Shown here one piece after another: positions 1 through 7,899 of a stretch of 64,000 nucleotides of DNA (positions are counted from its first letter, which is position 1; each line of letters opens with the position of its first letter). Position numbers and translations under genes: made by a program. Origin of the DNA: an uncultured Lachnospiraceae bacterium (GTDB taxonomy: Bacteria > Bacillota > Clostridia > Lachnospirales > Lachnospiraceae); contig CAJUST010000001.1 in the NCBI GenBank assembly GCA_910589105.1, forward strand, positions 132,179-196,178, read 5' to 3'. The notes below the pieces were generated by a model, which saw nothing but the letters and a program-made list of their open reading frames with translations, was not told where the DNA came from and searched no databases.

Positions 1-394
1 AATTCATTAAAGGCGCCAATAGGAAACCCTGCGTTTTGTTGGTCTGGTAGTTGGGGGGTGGAACATATGAGAGAGTGGAAGTTGAAGAAAGAAGAAAGTT
101 ACGCTTTCAAGTCCTAAAATTCATTAAAGGCGCCAATAGGAAACCCTGCGTTTTGTTGGTCTGGTAGTTGGGTGTGGAACATATGAGAGAGTGGAAGTTG
201 AAGAAAGAAAATATGTGCGCATTAAAGACCTAAATTCCATCAAAGGCGCCAATAGAAAACCCAGCTCTAAGTTGGTCTGGTAGTTGGAGGCTGGAACGTA
301 TGATAAGGCGCTGATAGAATCTACGGCGCTCAGTTTGTCTGGTAGTAGTTAGGGAGTGAAACGTATGAAAACGTGGCGATTTTTAAAGAGGTGA
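1..394 (+). repeat. Tandem ~116-bp repeat, two near-identical and two degraded copies
   Basis: Copies begin near 1, 118 and 234, with a diverged fourth from about 303. Shared blocks are AAAGGCGCCAATAG, then TTGGTCTGGTAGTTGG, a G-rich stretch and an ATG. Each copy has a Shine-Dalgarno-like G run 5-7 nt before an ATG. The resulting tiny ORFs are 67-117 (MREWKLKKEESYAFKS), 183-233 (MREWKLKKENMCALKT), 300-314 (MIRR) and 365-394 (MKTWRFLKR). Whether they are translated is unknown. The reverse strand also has a short open stretch across the shared block, so coding cannot be assigned. The array may continue left of the window. An AT-rich palindrome (about 424-446) follows it. Confidence 0.8.
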
Positions 395-497
395 AAAGTT
401 AAACAAAAATCCTAAAAACCTACACATCTATATTTATGTAGATATACCAAAACAAAAAGAAACAAAGCCAAAACCCTATCGGGCAGCCAGTAACGTA

Positions 498-718
498 GTC
501 AGGGGGTGGCGCTTGGCGGGTGGCGTTATGATTGGATTTAGAACTTCTTAACAGTCACATTTCGATTCAGGAATCCGCGAACAGGACGTTCGCGGAAGCT
601 CCATTCACGCCATGGACGGCGTGTATGGAGCGGTTCCGTCCGTATTCAAGATAGCTGCGGGACTGTTTAGAAGTTCTTAATCCATGAATAAGTCACCCGC
701 CAAGCGCCACCCCATGAC
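498..718. repeat. Nested palindromic element, copy 1
   Basis: Four stems are visible. The outer arms 503-522 and 694-713 are a perfect 20-bp inverted repeat, with a few more pairs outside. Inside it, 534-556 pairs with 661-683 (21 of 23). Then come two hairpins: 575-595 (8-bp stem, loop AGGAC) and 598-631 (7 bp, one mismatch, 6 bp CACGCC/GGCGTG, loop ATGGAC). The joint GGTTCCGTCCG at 632-642 follows. The same plan recurs at 20987-21215 with different outer-stem sequences. I do not recognise the family. It contains no gene and lies about 85 bp before the glucokinase start. Confidence 0.85.
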
Positions 719-804
719 GGACACATTTATTTAATTATGGATTGACATTAACCCCCCACAATTTTATACTTAAAGTCAGAATAAAAGAAAAGGAGAAGGC
801 ATAT

Positions 805-1743
805 ATGAAAAAATATGGTTTTGGCGTAGACATTGGCGGGACGACCTGTAAGATTGGACTGTTCGAGACGACAGGGGGGCTTGTGGAAAAATGGGAAATT
901 CCCACAAGAAAAGAAAATAATGGAGAAAATATCCTTCCGGACGTTGCGGCGTTTATAACGGCGAAAATGGTGGAAAAGGATATTTTAAAAGGAGACATTC
1001 AGGGAATTGGAATTGGGGTTCCGGGGCCTGTGACTGGGGAAGGCGTTGTATTAAAATGCGTCAACTTGGGCTGGGATGTGATTAATGTTGCAAAGGATAT
1101 GGAAGAACGGACGGGCTTTACCGTAAAAGTCGGCAATGACGCAAATGTGGCTGCGCTTGGCGAAATGTGGCAGGGCGGCGGCAAAGGATATACGAATGTT
1201 GTAATGATTACGCTTGGGACCGGAGTGGGCGGCGGCGTAATCGTTGATGGAAAAGTTGTCAGTGGAAATAAAGGAGCCGGCGGGGAAATCGGGCATATTA
1301 TTGTCAATGAGAATGAGACGGAATCTTGTGGATGTGGACAGAAAGGCTGTTTGGAGCAGTATGCATCCGCAACTGGGATTGTCCATATGGCAGAGCGTAA
1401 GTTAGAGGAATCGGAGAAGAAAAGCCAGCTTCGTGAGATTAAGCCGTTGACGGCAAAAGATATTTTTGACGCGGCAAAAGGGGGCGACGCCTTAGCCGAT
1501 GAAATTGTGGAAGATATGACTAAGATATTAGGCGGGGCGCTTGCAAATGTTGCCCGTGTCGTAAATCCTGAGACTTTTGTAATTGGCGGCGGCGTGTCGA
1601 AAGCAGGCAGCATTATTACGGAGCGTGTCAAAAAATACTATGACGCCAAGTCGTTTAATGCGTGTCTGGACGCTCATTTTGACCTTGCAACTTTGGGAAA
1701 TGATGCAGGAATTTACGGTTGTGTGCGTATGATTTTAGAATAA
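805..1743 (+). CDS. glcK: ROK-family glucokinase
   Basis: 312-residue cytosolic sugar kinase of the ROK family, expected to phosphorylate glucose to glucose-6-phosphate with ATP. The N-terminus has the phosphate-binding DIGGTTCKIGLF motif. A GVPGPV segment follows, then the ROK signature with zinc-binding cysteines CGCGQKGCLEQYASATG. A second glycine-rich segment, VIGGGVSKAG, lies near the C-terminus. The frame is open from 742, but the ATG at 805 is preceded by AAAAGGAGAAGG and begins the conserved domain. The gene stands alone, closed by a hairpin at 1752-1796. Family substrate range varies, so glucose is the likely rather than the proven substrate. Confidence 0.9.
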   Translation: MKKYGFGVDIGGTTCKIGLFETTGGLVEKWEIPTRKENNGENILPDVAAFITAKMVEKDILKGDIQGIGIGVPGPVTGEGVVLKCVNLGWDVINVAKDMEERTGFTVKVGNDANVAALGEMWQGGGKGYTNVVMITLGTGVGGGVIVDGKVVSGNKGAGGEIGHIIVNENETESCGCGQKGCLEQYASATGIVHMAERKLEESEKKSQLREIKPLTAKDIFDAAKGGDALADEIVEDMTKILGGALANVARVVNPETFVIGGGVSKAGSIITERVKKYYDAKSFNACLDAHFDLATLGNDAGIYGCVRMILE

Positions 1744-1751
1744 AGACAGAT

Positions 1752-1796
1752 ACGACGTGAGCCAACGGCAGTTCGTTTGGCGCACGTCGTTTTTTT
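1752..1796. terminator. Bidirectional terminator between glucokinase and DUF4317 genes
   Basis: ACGACGTG (1752-1759) pairs with CACGTCGT (1783-1790). Inside it GCCAA (1761-1765) pairs with TTGGC (1777-1781). A T run at 1790-1796 serves the plus strand. The two flanking genes converge on it. Confidence 0.8.
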
Positions 1797-3009
1797 AGAC
1801 AGTTGTATTTCGTCCATTGACGATTGCGTGTTCATTTTCTTCCATAGGAATAACGATACATTTTCTTCCATTAATGATTTGGGATTGGATTTGCTGTTCT
1901 TTTTCCGGTTTTACACGCAGGATTACGTCGTATGTTTTTGTGTTTCCAAGCTGTTCTTCTAGGGCGGCAACCTTTTTTACTAAGTCTTTCTGCTGGCGGA
2001 GTTTGGAGCCGGCAAGGGCGGCTTTGCTGTCCATTAGGTTTTCTAAAAGGGGCGTTTCGTCTTGAAATTCTTCACGGTAAGAAGAAGCGATGACTTCTGC
2101 GGCTGTCTTTGGCATATCGGATTCTTCCATTAGTTTTCCAATGTCATCTGCGCTTAAGCGCGCCGGATCTTTTTGCGTTGCGTCTTCGTCTGGCTCTTGC
2201 CCTGCGGCAAAGTCTGAGAGTTCCTGCTGGATTTCATTAAAGGCTTCCGTGGATTTTTCCTCATCGCCGCCAAAGGCTTTCTGGACAATCGACTGAAACG
2301 CTTGTTTTTGTTCGGCGGCAGTGCGTCTTGCAACACAGCCTAAAGCGCCTTCCATGAATTCTGTATGCGGTTCTTTCGGGTTTTTATGATAGGTCATTAC
2401 TGCATGGATATCTGAACTTCTGTCGGTAAATGCCGGAAATAGAAAGCCGCTTTCCGGCGCGCCAACAACCCAGTCGCGGACTCTTGCGCCAATGCGGTTT
2501 TCGTCCGAGCGGTACCCAAGCGCAGGCTTGCTTAAGCTGACCGGGCAAATGGCGCAGAGCAGATATTCATAGACTTCTTCGGATTCGTCCAGACTGTTTT
2601 TGTCTTTTGTCTTTATGATGATGTCATATGCATCATGAAAAATCAAAATAAGGTAATTTCCGGCATATTCGTAATTGTCAATGATTAAATCGTAGAACCG
2701 CTCTAAGAGATCCGGATTTTTCAGCGCGCTGCTTTTTAATGCGGAGAGAAAATGCTGCCGTCCCCCGACGGCTTCTTCTTCCAGTGGAAATTCCAGTTCT
2801 AAAAGCTGGTTTCCAATTACGCCGGAGAGGGCTTTTCTTGCAATTTCCAAATATTTGTAAAATTCTTCTTCGTCTAAATTGAGAAAAGTTTCTTCCAGCT
2901 TTACAATTCGGTTTCGTTCTCCGTCAACGTAACAGCCACACATGCGTGTAAAGGTGCAGGCGTCTTTTTTCAGACGGCGTTTAAGTTCTAATACTTCTGA
3001 TTTATTCAT
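1795..3009 (-). CDS. DUF4317 family protein, potassium-operon member
   Basis: 404-residue soluble protein that I recognise as DUF4317, a Clostridia family of unknown function. It opens with MNKSEVLELKRRLKK and has no signal peptide or membrane segment. The frame can start at a TTG at 3024, but the ATG at 3009 has GGAGG just upstream and fits the family start. It begins 5 bp after the stop of the KtrA-like gene and is last in the ktrB-ktrA-DUF4317 operon. This suggests, without proving, a link to potassium or osmotic homeostasis. The C-terminal third is charged and ends in a basic-acidic tail. Confidence 0.8.
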   Translation of the reverse strand: MNKSEVLELKRRLKKDACTFTRMCGCYVDGERNRIVKLEETFLNLDEEEFYKYLEIARKALSGVIGNQLLELEFPLEEEAVGGRQHFLSALKSSALKNPDLLERFYDLIIDNYEYAGNYLILIFHDAYDIIIKTKDKNSLDESEEVYEYLLCAICPVSLSKPALGYRSDENRIGARVRDWVVGAPESGFLFPAFTDRSSDIHAVMTYHKNPKEPHTEFMEGALGCVARRTAAEQKQAFQSIVQKAFGGDEEKSTEAFNEIQQELSDFAAGQEPDEDATQKDPARLSADDIGKLMEESDMPKTAAEVIASSYREEFQDETPLLENLMDSKAALAGSKLRQQKDLVKKVAALEEQLGNTKTYDVILRVKPEKEQQIQSQIINGRKCIVIPMEENEHAIVNGRNTTV

Positions 3010-3014
3010 AAGAT

Positions 3015-3683
3015 TTACCTCCAAGCCGATTTATTTTTATTGCGTATGATTTTATTAATATCTTCCTGTCTGCCAATGACAATCAGGTTTTCCCCGTTTT
3101 GGAAGACATAATCTGCGTTCGGCATGATTTTTGTCTGGTCGTCGACTTTTACCCCGATAATGCTTAAGTGGTATTTTGTGCGGAAATTTACTTCAAGAAT
3201 CGTTTTGCCGATCCATTCTTTTAGCGGAGAAATTTCACATATGGAATATCCGTCCGTCAGGTTAAAATAATCCAGAATACTGTCTGAGCTTAACTGAACG
3301 GCAAGTTTTTCTGCGATGTCCCGATCCGGAAAGATCACTTTGTCCGCTCCGTTACGCAACAGGAATTTGGCGTACAAGTCCCGGTTTGCTTTGCTGACCA
3401 CCCGTTTGGCTCCTAAGTCTTTTAATTGGCTTGTGATTTCAAGGCTGTCTTGAAAAGAATCCCCGATACATACGACGCAGATGTCGAAATTCGAAACGCC
3501 AAGGCTTTCAAGCACTTTTGCATTTGCGCAGTCGCCTATTTTTGCGCTTGTGACATAAGGAAGCAGGTCTTCTAACTGTTCTTCGCATTTATCTACAATC
3601 ATAATCTCATTATTTAATTTTGATAAATTCATACATAAATGAGAGCCGAAATGGCCTGTCCCGATAATTAATATGGATTTCAT
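3015..3683 (-). CDS. ktrA: TrkA/KtrA-type potassium uptake regulatory protein
   Basis: 222-residue cytosolic gating subunit of a Trk/Ktr potassium channel. Residues 1-130 form a RCK-N Rossmann domain: IIGTGHFGSHLCMNLSKL is the nucleotide-binding glycine motif, followed by an acidic residue at the second strand (IVDKCEEQL). Residues about 140-220 form an RCK-C domain, which in relatives binds c-di-AMP or other ligands. The start ATG has GGAGGAACC upstream. It lies 28 bp after the KtrB-like gene, its predicted membrane partner. Confidence 0.88.
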   Translation of the reverse strand: MKSILIIGTGHFGSHLCMNLSKLNNEIMIVDKCEEQLEDLLPYVTSAKIGDCANAKVLESLGVSNFDICVVCIGDSFQDSLEITSQLKDLGAKRVVSKANRDLYAKFLLRNGADKVIFPDRDIAEKLAVQLSSDSILDYFNLTDGYSICEISPLKEWIGKTILEVNFRTKYHLSIIGVKVDDQTKIMPNADYVFQNGENLIVIGRQEDINKIIRNKNKSAWR

Positions 3684-3711
3684 AATGGTTCCTCCTGAAA
3701 CTAAAATTTGG

Positions 3712-5055
3712 TCAGCCGACGTTTATTTTTTCAGCGGGCTGCATAATATGCGCGATTTTCTTTTTGTCTGTAAAGGACATGGCAAAAGATAAGCTTCCGA
3801 CACGGCCTAAATACATCAGCAAGATAAGGATTAGCAGGGCGGGCGTTTGAAGCTGTGTCGTCAGTCCGGCGGACATGCCGACTGTCCCGATTGCAGAAAA
3901 CACTTCCAGCAAAACGTCTATGCCGTTTAAGTTTTGCAGCGCGCAGATAGCAATCGCGGATAGTGTGGCAAGCGTTAAGTTTGTACAAAAAATAGCGGAA
4001 GATTTTCGGAGCGCATCGTCTTCAATGCGTCTGCCAAATACATTATAGCCGACGGAACGCGTCAGGTTTGCTTTGATGTAGATAAAAAGCGCGACAACGG
4101 AAGTGACTTTAACCCCGCCTGCCGTAGATCCGGAGCCTCCGCCGATAAACATTAGGACAATCGTAAGCAGTTTTCCGGCTTGCGTCATGTCGCTTACTTC
4201 AATCGAGTTAAATCCCGCAGTCCTTGGCGTTACGGCGCAGAACATGGAATTTAACAGTTTTTCCGTCTGTGTCATGTTGGCAAACAGATTGTTGCGTTCC
4301 ATAAAATAAAAAGCGGCTGCGCCGCAAAAAAGCAGCGCCGCAGTAGCGGTAAGGACAATTTTAGTATGCAGGGAGTAATGGCGGAACTTTAGCCTGTGTT
4401 CATATAAATCGTTCCAGACATAGAAACCTATGCCGCCAATTATGATTAAGAGCATAATTGTAATCATCACGACTGGATTGCTGTGATAGCCAGTCAGGGA
4501 CGAGAAGGGGGAATATTTTCCCATTAAGTCAAACCCTGCGTTGCAAAATGCGGAAACGGAGTGGAAGATACCATAATAAATTCCGGCCGCGACTCCGGTT
4601 TTTGGAATAAAACATAAAGAAAGTATGGCAGCTCCGGTTAGTTCAAACAGGAGCGTTCCTATAAGGATGCGTTTCGTCAGACGCACTAAGCCCCTTAGTT
4701 CAATGACATTAAAACTTTCCCGTAACAGACCCCGTTCGCTAAGGCCGATTTTCTTTCGGAGAATCATAGAGACGGAGATGCCAAGAGTGATAAATCCAAG
4801 ACCGCCGATTTGGATTAAGAATAAAAGCACAACCTGCCCAAATATCGTCCAGTGCGTAAAGGTGTCTGCGACAATCAGGCCGGTTACGCATGTGGCGCTG
4901 GCAGATGTGAATAACGCTGTTAAAAAGGAGGTGTGTTCTCCGGATTTTGTTGCGAACGGAAGCATTAAAAGGAAGGCGCCTATAAAAATGATAATGCAAA
5001 AGCCGCCTGCGATAAGCTGCATTCCTGACAGCCGTTTGGCTATTTTTGATAACAT
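3712..5055 (-). CDS. ktrB: TrkH/KtrB-type potassium transporter membrane subunit
   Basis: 447-residue polytopic membrane protein, the ion-conducting subunit of a Ktr/Trk system. The four-fold membrane-pore-membrane pattern is visible. Filter-like glycine segments include TSASATCVTGL, SAFCNAGFDLMG, TPRTAGFNS and SAIGTVGMSAGLT. The gating-loop region with GGGSGSTAGGVK is also present. The start is preceded by AAAGGA. First gene of the operon with ktrA and DUF4317, behind a good sigma-A promoter at 5088-5116. Confidence 0.9.
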   Translation of the reverse strand: MLSKIAKRLSGMQLIAGGFCIIIFIGAFLLMLPFATKSGEHTSFLTALFTSASATCVTGLIVADTFTHWTIFGQVVLLFLIQIGGLGFITLGISVSMILRKKIGLSERGLLRESFNVIELRGLVRLTKRILIGTLLFELTGAAILSLCFIPKTGVAAGIYYGIFHSVSAFCNAGFDLMGKYSPFSSLTGYHSNPVVMITIMLLIIIGGIGFYVWNDLYEHRLKFRHYSLHTKIVLTATAALLFCGAAAFYFMERNNLFANMTQTEKLLNSMFCAVTPRTAGFNSIEVSDMTQAGKLLTIVLMFIGGGSGSTAGGVKVTSVVALFIYIKANLTRSVGYNVFGRRIEDDALRKSSAIFCTNLTLATLSAIAICALQNLNGIDVLLEVFSAIGTVGMSAGLTTQLQTPALLILILLMYLGRVGSLSFAMSFTDKKKIAHIMQPAEKINVG

Positions 5056-5087
5056 GATATTTTTTCCTTTCTGAAAGGCTTCCCCTT

Positions 5088-5116
5088 ATTTTAGGAATAG
5101 TTTCCGCATCTGTCAA
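5088..5116 (-). promoter_or_regulatory. Sigma-A promoter of the ktrB operon
   Basis: On the minus strand TTGACA (5111-5116) and TAAAAT (5088-5093) are separated by 17 bp. They lie about 33 bp upstream of the ktrB start. Confidence 0.7.
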
Positions 5117-5153
5117 GACGGATGCCGTTTAAAGTTTCATTTGGCAGAGGATT

Positions 5154-5900
5154 TTACTGTTTATGGGATTGATTGTGCTTTTTATCGTGGTGGTGGCAGC
5201 GGGTTTCTTTGGAAGGAGCGTTTTCGCCGTCCGTGGTTTCGTTCTGCTCATGCTCGCAGGTAAGCTCATGGATTGTGGAAATATCCATATGTTTACAGTC
5301 TTCAGGCGTGACGCCGCTGTCATATTGGCTTAATTGGAGGTATGCGTAATACTTGCCGAAAGAAAGTCCGTAACTGTGCGCGTCCTCTACGATTTCTATA
5401 TCAGCGCGGATATGCTGGCATTCATGGCTTAGGTGGTTCGAACAGGCTTTCATTCTCCGGTTTAAGCCCCGTTGCGTTTTTTCCTCAGCAACCGTTAAAA
5501 CAAGCTCCGCTTCATCAGATAAAAAGGTTTGCATCGTTTCATTTTCAATAATTTCATGGACAGCCGTTGTGTCGCGTTTTCCTTTTAAGGAAAGAGTTTC
5601 TAATATTTTTCTGCCTTCCGCATTGAATGCCGTTGCAGAAACGACGCGGCCAAAGCGGTTTAAGGAAAGTTCTATAGAGGGATTGACGTCAATGCTGATA
5701 TATGAGACGGGCGTTTTTGTCCATGAATATCCTGTAATTCCGATGGCCAGAAGCAGCGCAGCGCAGGCGGCGGCAAATGTCTTTTGGAAACGTGTCCGCT
5801 TTTTTTTCTGATTGTTTTCTGTAATAAATTGCTTCGTTGATTCAATTAAATGTTCGTCTGCTTTTATGTGGTCAAATGCGTCGCGTATGTCATTCGCCAA
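5154..5900 (-). CDS. Membrane anti-sigma factor with RsgI-like outer domain and His-rich tail
   Basis: 248 residues. Residues 1-40 are a cytosolic segment expected to hold the sigma factor, and about 41-60 are a single membrane helix. Then comes an RsgI-like domain with the motif VSYISIDVNPSIELSLNRFG (66-84). The C-terminus is hydrophilic and ends in HHHDKKHNQSHKQ. Translation appears to start at TTG 5900: a GGGAGGGG site lies 5-6 nt upstream and no in-frame ATG exists near the N-terminus. It overlaps the sigma gene by 11 bp, so the two are co-translated partners. The histidine tail and several outer histidines and cysteines could bind metal, which is inference. Confidence 0.82.
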   Translation of the reverse strand: MANDIRDAFDHIKADEHLIESTKQFITENNQKKKRTRFQKTFAAACAALLLAIGITGYSWTKTPVSYISIDVNPSIELSLNRFGRVVSATAFNAEGRKILETLSLKGKRDTTAVHEIIENETMQTFLSDEAELVLTVAEEKTQRGLNRRMKACSNHLSHECQHIRADIEIVEDAHSYGLSFGKYYAYLQLSQYDSGVTPEDCKHMDISTIHELTCEHEQNETTDGENAPSKETRCHHHDKKHNQSHKQ

Positions 5901-6417
5901 TTCCTTCCCCTCCCGTCTTTTCTTGATAATATTTTGCCGCTGAAGGGCAGTCTTTTAAACAGTCTTTTAACAGCCGCCGCCCTCTTGATAATAAGGAATA
6001 AACCGTATTTTCTTTTTTTCCAAGAATGGCTCCGATTTCAGCGGCGGAATATCCTTCATAATAGTGCAGGTAGATCGGATTTTTATATTTTTCCGGCAAA
6101 GAAAGCACAGCTTCTAATACGTCCCTAAAATCTTCCGGAATCTCGGCTTCCAGTTCCGTTATCGTTTCCAAAGGAAGGGTATTTCGGCGGAAAAAGTTTC
6201 TCAAGTCGTCTTTGCAGGCGTTAATGGCAACACGCAGAAGCCATGCTTTTTCATGTTCGCTGTCACGAAAAGGCGCATCATACATCATATATTTCATAAA
6301 TACTTTTTGGAACACATCTTCCGTGTCTTCACGGTTTTTCAGATAATAAAAGCAGATACGCCGCACCATGTCCGCATAGGTTTCCACTGCGCGGCATACC
6401 TCTTGTTCGCTTCGCAT
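5890..6417 (-). CDS. ECF-type RNA polymerase sigma factor
   Basis: 175-residue sigma-70 family member with region 2 (about 12-75: YADMVRRICFYYLKNREDTEDVFQKVF) and region 4 (about 110-160: LPEKYKNPIYLHYYEGYSAAEIGAILGKKENTVYSLLSRGR). Regions 1 and 3 are absent, as in ECF sigmas. The frame is open to a GTG at 6429, but the ATG at 6417 has a GAAGGTGGGG site at the right distance. It is co-transcribed with the overlapping anti-sigma gene. A TATACT box sits upstream near 6470. The likely signal is sensed at the envelope through the partner. Confidence 0.88.
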   Translation of the reverse strand: MRSEQEVCRAVETYADMVRRICFYYLKNREDTEDVFQKVFMKYMMYDAPFRDSEHEKAWLLRVAINACKDDLRNFFRRNTLPLETITELEAEIPEDFRDVLEAVLSLPEKYKNPIYLHYYEGYSAAEIGAILGKKENTVYSLLSRGRRLLKDCLKDCPSAAKYYQEKTGGEGIGE

Positions 6418-6497
6418 CGTAATCCCCACCTTCCCGCAAACGGTAAAAAAAGAAACCCTCTCTTGCCATAGTATACCTTTTTACTGCAAATCACAAC

Positions 6498-6542
6498 AAA
6501 AAAGGCAATGATGGAAAAATTTAATTCCATACACCGCCTTTT
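6498..6542 (-). terminator. Terminator after the His-rich secreted protein gene
   Basis: On the minus strand AAAAGGC...ATGGAA pairs with TTCCAT...GCCTTTT with a small internal loop. The T run is given by plus-strand A's at 6498-6504. It separates the His-rich gene from the sigma gene. Confidence 0.6.
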
Positions 6543-6565
6543 ACGCTAAAATAGCTGTCTGAAAC

Positions 6566-6928
6566 TTAATGATGTTTAGAAGTATGATGTTTTTTCCCAT
6601 TTGCATGGGTGGTGTGATGTTTTGTACAGTATTTTTTGCAGTTTGTTTTCTTTTTGTGGTATTTATCGTGATATTCGCAGTAGGCGCCTTTCTTTTTGGT
6701 CTGTCCATAGTATTTGCAGTTTGCGCCCTGTTTATGGTTTTTTTCGTGGTAAGCGCAGTAAGTCCCCTGCTGGCTGTTGTTGGACGTGTTGGAATAGCAG
6801 CCGGAATTGTTGTGGTGATTTCCGCCCGAATGGCCATGCGCCCAAACAGGCGCTGCAAAACTGCCTGAGAGCAAAACTGACGCGAATAAAACGAGAACTG
6901 CTTTTTTTAGGTTCCGAAAAGATTTCAT
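6566..6928 (-). CDS. Secreted His/Cys-rich repeat protein
   Basis: 120 residues. An ATG with AAAGGAGGAGAC upstream opens a clear signal peptide (1-30, ending SFAAPVWA), so the longer frame reaching 7132 is not used. The mature part is dense in His, Lys, Asn and Cys. It contains two 26-residue repeats starting at about residues 55 and 81, with the pattern G-x-Y-C-x-Y-H-[ED]-K-x-H-K-x-x-x-N-C-K-x-Y. It ends in a run of HH pairs. No family is recognised. The composition suggests extracellular metal binding. It lies directly upstream of an ECF sigma/anti-sigma pair whose anti-sigma also ends in histidines, so it may belong to the same response. Confidence 0.75.
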   Translation of the reverse strand: MKSFRNLKKAVLVLFASVLLSGSFAAPVWAHGHSGGNHHNNSGCYSNTSNNSQQGTYCAYHEKNHKQGANCKYYGQTKKKGAYCEYHDKYHKKKTNCKKYCTKHHTTHANGKKHHTSKHH

Positions 6929-7115
6929 TTGTCTCCTCCTTTTGATTTTGATGCTGTTTTTTCCTCTACATAAGTAATACGATTGAAAAAGAAAAATCCT
7001 TGCAAAAAAATCAATCGCTATTAAAATTTTGGAATCTGCGCTATACTGAATAAAAGAACTCTCCTTTTCAAATACTGATAGGAAAAACAGACCAGAGGGA
7101 AAGGGGATTTTGGAG

Positions 7116-7880
7116 ATGGAAAAAAAATGCACACTTTTCTTTGTGTCGGCAATGATATTAGCCGCGGCGGCCGGATGCGGGACAAAGACGCCGGATAATG
7201 CCGGTGTAGATACAAACCGTCCGCAGAATACGCAGGCGGTTCATGGGACGGAGACGGAAATTGCAGTAGATACGGAACATACAAGCCAGCTTCAGTTAGG
7301 CAATGCAGTCGAGATACCGGAAGGATTTGAAGGGCGGATTGCGGAAGAAGAAGCGCATCGGGAATTAGAGCAGGCGATCGCCAAATATTGCGGCATAAGG
7401 GAAGAAGATTTTGAAAAGACGCGTTATTATTATAATTATGTTGACTTAAATGAAGATGGGCAAAATGAAATACTTGCTTTTGTGTTCGGGCAGGACGTCC
7501 CGCAGATACAGGGAAATGTTTTGTTATGGCTAAATGAGGAACGGGGAAGCCTATCAAAAGATTCTGTGTGCCAGTCGTTTGAACAGGTTGGAACTCCGGT
7601 GTATATCAGCAGCCAGAAGACAGAGGGCTACAGGAATTTAATTTTAACGGAAAATACGCAGACAGTGTCTGTATTAAAAGAACAGGGGACAGAGCCGGTT
7701 TCCATCGGACAGAGCTATCGGGAGCTTACTTATACCGGAGAGAAGTATCAGGAGTTGGAAGAAGGGGCCACATTAGACGATATCCGTGATAAAAAAGGGA
7801 CGGCGATATTCACAAATCCTATAGAAAGCGGTTTGGCAAATGAAAATTGCCATATTTTGGGAGAAGCTATTCGAAAATAA
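7116..7880 (+). CDS. Putative lipoprotein, function unknown
   Basis: 254 residues with a type II signal peptide and lipobox LAAAAGC, so the cysteine at about residue 21 should be lipidated. The linker after it is rich in Thr, Asn and Gln. The folded part contains an acidic YVDLNEDGQNEILAFVFG segment typical of a calcium-binding-like VCBS/EF-hand loop in exported proteins. I chose ATG 7116, which has AAAGGGG upstream, over the TTG at 7110. It lies 19 bp before the polyphosphate phosphotransferase gene and may be co-transcribed with it. No specific family is recognised. Confidence 0.7.
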   Translation: MEKKCTLFFVSAMILAAAAGCGTKTPDNAGVDTNRPQNTQAVHGTETEIAVDTEHTSQLQLGNAVEIPEGFEGRIAEEEAHRELEQAIAKYCGIREEDFEKTRYYYNYVDLNEDGQNEILAFVFGQDVPQIQGNVLLWLNEERGSLSKDSVCQSFEQVGTPVYISSQKTEGYRNLILTENTQTVSVLKEQGTEPVSIGQSYRELTYTGEKYQELEEGATLDDIRDKKGTAIFTNPIESGLANENCHILGEAIRK

Positions 7881-7899
7881 GAAAAAAGGGGGACTTATT

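Noticed and set aside
1..394. CRISPR-like array
   Set aside because: Units of about 116 bp are adjacent without unique spacers and decay along the array.
498..718. Possible CRISPR or integron attC site
   Set aside because: No repeat-spacer pattern, no cas or integrase gene; the structure is a single nested hairpin set.
999..1631. 210-residue open frame antisense to glucokinase
   Set aside because: Shadow of a strongly conserved ROK gene; Ser/Pro/Thr-rich composition and no start site.
6569..6868. Hydrophobic open frame antisense to the His-rich secreted protein
   Set aside because: Antisense of His/Lys codons gives Val/Phe/Met runs; the minus-strand gene has a signal peptide and a strong ribosome site.
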